From an uncultured Clostridia bacterium (GTDB taxonomy: Bacteria; Bacillota; Clostridia; TANB77; CAG-508), in assembly GCA_934167135.1 (NCBI GenBank), contig CAKPKI010000080.1:1-8786 (forward strand): DNA of 8,786 nucleotides, given 5' to 3'. Shown here in pieces: positions 6,301 to 8,786 of this stretch. Below the pieces are notes generated by a model, which worked only from the letters and a program-made list of their open reading frames with translations, had not been told where the DNA came from and made no database searches. The translations under genes and the position numbers were made by a program. Every line of letters begins with the position of its first letter. Positions within the stretch are counted from its first letter, which is position 1.

Positions 6301-8128
6301 AGTACAACCATCTAATATTAGAGTAACAATTAAAGAAATGGCAGAAAATGGTATGCAATTAAAACCTGGTGGAACAGCAGATTATCTAGTATTTATAGAA
6401 AATACATCAAATCAAGATGTTTCAAATCTACAAATGCAAATGATTAATGATAATTTTGAGGTTAAATGTTTAACATCTGAAAATGATTATTTAACAAGTG
6501 ATGAAATACCATCTACTGTTAATATAGATAAAATTTCAGCTGGACAAGTTGCATGGTATAAACTTGAAGGAGATATTAAAGAAAGTGCAGATAAAATTGA
6601 AGCTGTAGCATTGGTAAAAGATTCAAGTGGAAATACATATAGATCAAACAAATTAGGTGAAGAATTACCAACAGTTAATGCTAAAATTTCTTTATCAAGT
6701 CCTCAAGACAAGGCTTATATAAAAGAGGGAGATGTTGTAGAATACAACATGGAAGTTGAAAATACTGGAAATAGTGAAACAACAATTGAAGTTGCTGATA
6801 AAGTTTCTGAATACTTAGAAATTCAAACAATATATGAAAATGATAAAGTTGTTTTACAATCAACAGAAATAGCAAAAACAGATACATATGTTTCTGAAAT
6901 TGATAATGATATTTCATATCAAGTAAGACTTAAAGCTGGAGAAAAAACAAAAATAAAAATAGTTGCAGTAGTAAAAAATGCAACAACAAATATTGATGCA
7001 GTAACAATAACAAATAAAGCTGAGGCTAAAATAAATCAAAAAACAAAAGGAACTTCAGAAGAAGTAACACATATATTGAAAATTACTGCTGAAAACATAA
7101 AAAATGTAATAAATGGTAAAGCATGGTTAGACCAAAACTTAAATGGTGCTAAAGATAATGATGAAAAACCATTAAGTGATATAAAAGTTAAATTATTTAA
7201 TGTTAATACAAATGATTATCAAAAAGATAATGATGGAGCAACAATTGAAACAACAACAAATGAAAGCGGAGAATATTCATTTACAAAAATACCAAATGGA
7301 CAATATATAGTTCTTTTTGAATATGATACTGATAAATATGAACCAACATATTATCTAAAAGATGGTGTTGATGATAGTATAAATTCAAAAGTAGTATTTA
7401 AAAATATTTCTATAAATGGAGAAGATAAAGCTTATGCAGTAACAGATACTATTAACTTAGAGGATAGTGTATCAAATATTAATATAGGTCTAAAAGAAAA
7501 ATTAAAATTTGACTTAGAATTAAATAAATATATTAGTAAAATATCAATACAAAATGGAAAAAATACAAAAACATATGATTACAACAATGCTACTTTTGCA
7601 AAAGTTGAAATAAATAGAAAAAAGGTTAGTGGCTCAGTTGTTGTATTAGAATATACAATTAAAGTTAAAAATAGTGGAGAGGTAGCAGGATGTGCAAATA
7701 ACATTGTAGATTATTTATCAAATGGATTATCATTTAGCTCTGAACTAAATCCAGATTGGTATTTATCAGGAAATGAATTGTATACAAAGAAATTTGCAAA
7801 TACAACAATTAATCCTGGTGAAGAAAAAGAAGTTAAACTAGTATTAACAAAGGCAATGACAAATGAAAACACAGGTGTAGTTAATAATAGAGCTGAAATA
7901 GCAGAAGATTATAATGAATATGGAATTGCAGATGTAAATTCAACACCAAATAATAATATGACAGGTGAAAATGATATGGGTTCAGCAGATGTTATTATAG
8001 GTATATCAACAGGTGGAACAATAATTGTAGGTATTATATTAGTAATAATTAATACAATATTAATTGCTTTAGCAATTAAATTGATGGTAAAAAATGACAT
8101 TATAAAATTCAAGAAAGAAAGGAGGTAA
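3320..8128 (+). CDS. Large membrane-anchored surface protein with DUF11-like repeats and an SdrD-B domain
   Basis: Protein of 1602 residues, probably a stalk-like cell-surface protein. Residues 1-34 are a Sec signal peptide (basic start, hydrophobic 9-30, cleavage near SYA-AE). Residues about 36-855 are Asn/Thr/Lys-rich predicted beta structure with no domain I can name. From about 862 to 1256 come three DUF11/TIGR01451-like units; IKAGEVIKYTITAKNNG (883-899) and EGDVVEYNMEVENTG (1136-1150) are their typical strands. Residues 1263-1390 form an SdrD-B type module with a calcium-loop motif DQNLNGAKDNDE (1271-1282) and GEYSFTKIPNGQYIV. Residues about 1398-1560 form a final beta domain (LELNKYI to NNRAEIAEDYNEYGIADVNSTP), possibly isopeptide-stabilised. 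A membrane helix (about 1563-1590) and the basic tail KFKKERR end it; no LPXTG precedes the helix, so anchoring looks membrane-based rather than sortase-dependent. AGGAGGT (3308-3314) lies 5 bases before the start. Its stop overlaps the next gene's ribosome binding site. The ligand is unknown; a structural role other than adhesion is possible. Confidence 0.88.
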   Translation: MERKIIKKLLAILMIIAIMSTDFFILGSNLISYAAEANNSTNNKNIEFSAYFKNAKGEKVEKLDTSIKNEDLKLYAEVTVKNEGYLANATLELQNSNFNIKNTILTDSIASIDGNKVTLKQINAGATVSVELAIQPIIQDTLASDMLTKESELKLDGTYMETSYKGLKINATQKVSLNIQADQDATAELTTEVITNKIFSIDNENKRMVQILAKSRLSENEYPIKQTIINIDEPILSEKEPEKVEVVSLGTSATNGKTTITEDDWKNEDNKIKLTLKNDDNNIKWNKNAYDAVIFTFIYDESVDATKIDVNADSEIIVYNTESKYTAKYNNGIEKQEPNGVITTESQMNSDGIYKGQIASNIDTQYNTTTSLKITNSEVSDKLTITEDADVLVTDNSEMPVNTKYLETKINKDKFLEIVGQDGNISINDGNKINLINKDTETDENGDIVISYENTVKTLIIETSKIQKTGILKINHKKAIDTNTYTVEQLKNVKALKTKNTVVGTMSINKQDEKVVENSSESSVEVKDTITKAEFTVNKDTLSTMTENKDISLGIKLITDGIQYDLYKNPTIKIQLPSSVESVKVNGATPLYADDFKGTSRYDNKTKTIEIKLNGEQKSHPETAATQLYLQLNLDLTLSKLAPSKKDKITMTYTNENATQYEGGTTDCGVIEKDIEISAPSGLLTMYNTNTYNTVGIKGMSEEKQVIQVSEADKAKDVDFDIALVNNTGVNAKNVRILGKLPTKGSKITGEEENTLQTALKSVNAQNATIYYSENADATSDVKKAENGWTTTATANAKVFLIVLNSLDAESNCSAGYAIQLPNPIQKDATAYTEYEVVYDTDTDKNITTKSVALGFETPTEIKLEAGVTAQVGNDVVNNGDSIKAGEVIKYTITAKNNGAQPINNVELKANVPDGTVYVTPEDGYQHSGTSYYKEDSSITEIKETIPTIGAGETYSKSYEVRAKSDITSEKQITNKSVAKCEETNVESAELTTKVQPSNIRVTIKEMAENGMQLKPGGTADYLVFIENTSNQDVSNLQMQMINDNFEVKCLTSENDYLTSDEIPSTVNIDKISAGQVAWYKLEGDIKESADKIEAVALVKDSSGNTYRSNKLGEELPTVNAKISLSSPQDKAYIKEGDVVEYNMEVENTGNSETTIEVADKVSEYLEIQTIYENDKVVLQSTEIAKTDTYVSEIDNDISYQVRLKAGEKTKIKIVAVVKNATTNIDAVTITNKAEAKINQKTKGTSEEVTHILKITAENIKNVINGKAWLDQNLNGAKDNDEKPLSDIKVKLFNVNTNDYQKDNDGATIETTTNESGEYSFTKIPNGQYIVLFEYDTDKYEPTYYLKDGVDDSINSKVVFKNISINGEDKAYAVTDTINLEDSVSNINIGLKEKLKFDLELNKYISKISIQNGKNTKTYDYNNATFAKVEINRKKVSGSVVVLEYTIKVKNSGEVAGCANNIVDYLSNGLSFSSELNPDWYLSGNELYTKKFANTTINPGEEKEVKLVLTKAMTNENTGVVNNRAEIAEDYNEYGIADVNSTPNNNMTGENDMGSADVIIGISTGGTIIVGIILVIINTILIALAIKLMVKNDIIKFKKERR
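8118..8126 (+). promoter_or_regulatory. Strong ribosome binding site overlapping the upstream stop codon
   Basis: AAAGGAGGT is near-perfectly complementary to the 16S 3' end and sits 6 bases before the ATG at 8133. It covers the last codons of the large surface protein and touches its TAA (8126-8128), which fixes the start of the third gene and suggests translational coupling within one transcript. Confidence 0.85.
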
Positions 8129-8132
8129 TCTT

Positions 8133-8786
8133 ATGAGCACAGTAAAGAAACATATACTAATGATAATGGTTATAGTATTTGCAATAATATTTGGAATGAC
8201 AAATAAAGTATCAGCTAAGTCACACATGTCTACTGACCGTAAGGTAAATGACCAAATAGAAATTGGATATACAGAAATGACTGAAATGGATAATCTTTAT
8301 TGTGTTGCACACAATAAAAAGTTCTGGGACTTTAATGAAAGCGGTAACAAACCTAAATTTTATGTTCGCCACTGGGTTGAGATAAAAGGAAATAAAATAA
8401 TCAGCAGTGACACAGGTGTAACAACAGCAGACAATCCTAATAATGCGACTTTAGCTGCAATTTTAGGTGGAGCATTAACACAAGGTTATGGAACAAATGG
8501 AAATTATAATGCAGCACAAAAGGCTTTATATGGTTTCTGGAATACATGGGTTAATAGTGTTGGCTCAAAATATAAATTTATAACATATGCTGAAAATAAT
8601 GGATATGCAGATGCAGATGTAAATAGATATATAGCACAAGCTAAAGCAGCTGCTGCAAAAACAGAATATCATGTTAAAATATATTATTTAAGTACAGGTG
8701 CACAAAATTGGCAACAATTAATTTTGGTAGAACCATATGATAATACACCACCAGATGAAAAAAAACCTGGACAAACTGAAGTTAAA
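8133..8786 (+). CDS. Secreted thioester-domain (TQXA-type) adhesin-like protein, 3' end outside the window
   Basis: Open to the window edge; 218 residues are visible. Residues 1-28 are a Sec signal peptide (KK near the start, hydrophobic 8-22, cleavage after VSA). The mature part to about 200 looks like a Gram-positive thioester domain: a Tyr-Cys-Val motif (LYCVAH, Cys57) and an Ala-Gln-x-Ala-x-x-x-x-Trp motif (AAQKALYGFW, Gln129), resembling the Cys and the TQxA-type Gln that form an internal thioester in surface adhesins. The segment WQQLILVEPY (193-202) would end the domain, and PYDNTPPDEKKPGQTEVK starts a Pro-rich linker, so further stalk or repeat domains probably follow outside the window. 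In known members the thioester attacks host or surface nucleophiles to give covalent attachment. It lies 4 bases after the large surface protein in the same operon. The Thr of the classic TQxA motif is replaced by Ala, so the assignment is good but not proven. Confidence 0.75.
   Translation, partial: MSTVKKHILMIMVIVFAIIFGMTNKVSAKSHMSTDRKVNDQIEIGYTEMTEMDNLYCVAHNKKFWDFNESGNKPKFYVRHWVEIKGNKIISSDTGVTTADNPNNATLAAILGGALTQGYGTNGNYNAAQKALYGFWNTWVNSVGSKYKFITYAENNGYADADVNRYIAQAKAAAAKTEYHVKIYYLSTGAQNWQQLILVEPYDNTPPDEKKPGQTEVK

Overview
This window is strongly AT-rich chromosomal DNA from a low-GC Bacillota organism, most likely an uncultured gut-type Clostridia. Evidence for this is the A-rich coding strands with strong AGGAGG-type ribosome binding sites, tRNA genes with encoded CCA ends, a VanW/G5 membrane protein, and Clostridia-style surface proteins built from DUF11 and SdrD-B modules. 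The genus-level origin cannot be fixed from the sequence alone.

Layout. Bases 28-184 hold two tandem tRNA genes, Glu(TTC) and Thr(TGT), followed by a hairpin plus T-tract terminator. A short-chain dehydrogenase/reductase gene follows on the plus strand (259-972; its true start is probably 12 bases inside the longest reading frame). Its active-site context resembles the YmfI family (elongation factor P 5-aminopentanone reductase) more than housekeeping FabG. It converges on a minus-strand gene (999-1469) for a small orphan protein with a CBM25/53-type starch/glycogen-binding module; a bidirectional terminator lies between them. From 1470 to 1652 is a divergent regulatory region with one near-consensus sigma-A promoter facing each way.

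The right three quarters is an apparent three-gene plus-strand operon (1653 to beyond 8786) with 17-base and 4-base gaps and strong ribosome binding sites. In order it encodes a VanW-domain/G5 single-pass membrane protein, a 1602-residue secreted and membrane-anchored multidomain protein (DUF11-like repeats, an SdrD-B calcium-binding module, a C-terminal isopeptide-type beta domain, one membrane helix and no LPXTG), and the N-terminal 218 residues of a secreted protein that looks like a thioester-domain adhesin (candidate Cys57-Gln129 crosslink). I infer that the operon builds a cell-envelope structure: the VanW/G5 protein at the peptidoglycan, a long rigid stalk fixed in the membrane, and a thioester-bearing adhesin. 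No mobile element, CRISPR array or phage signature was seen.
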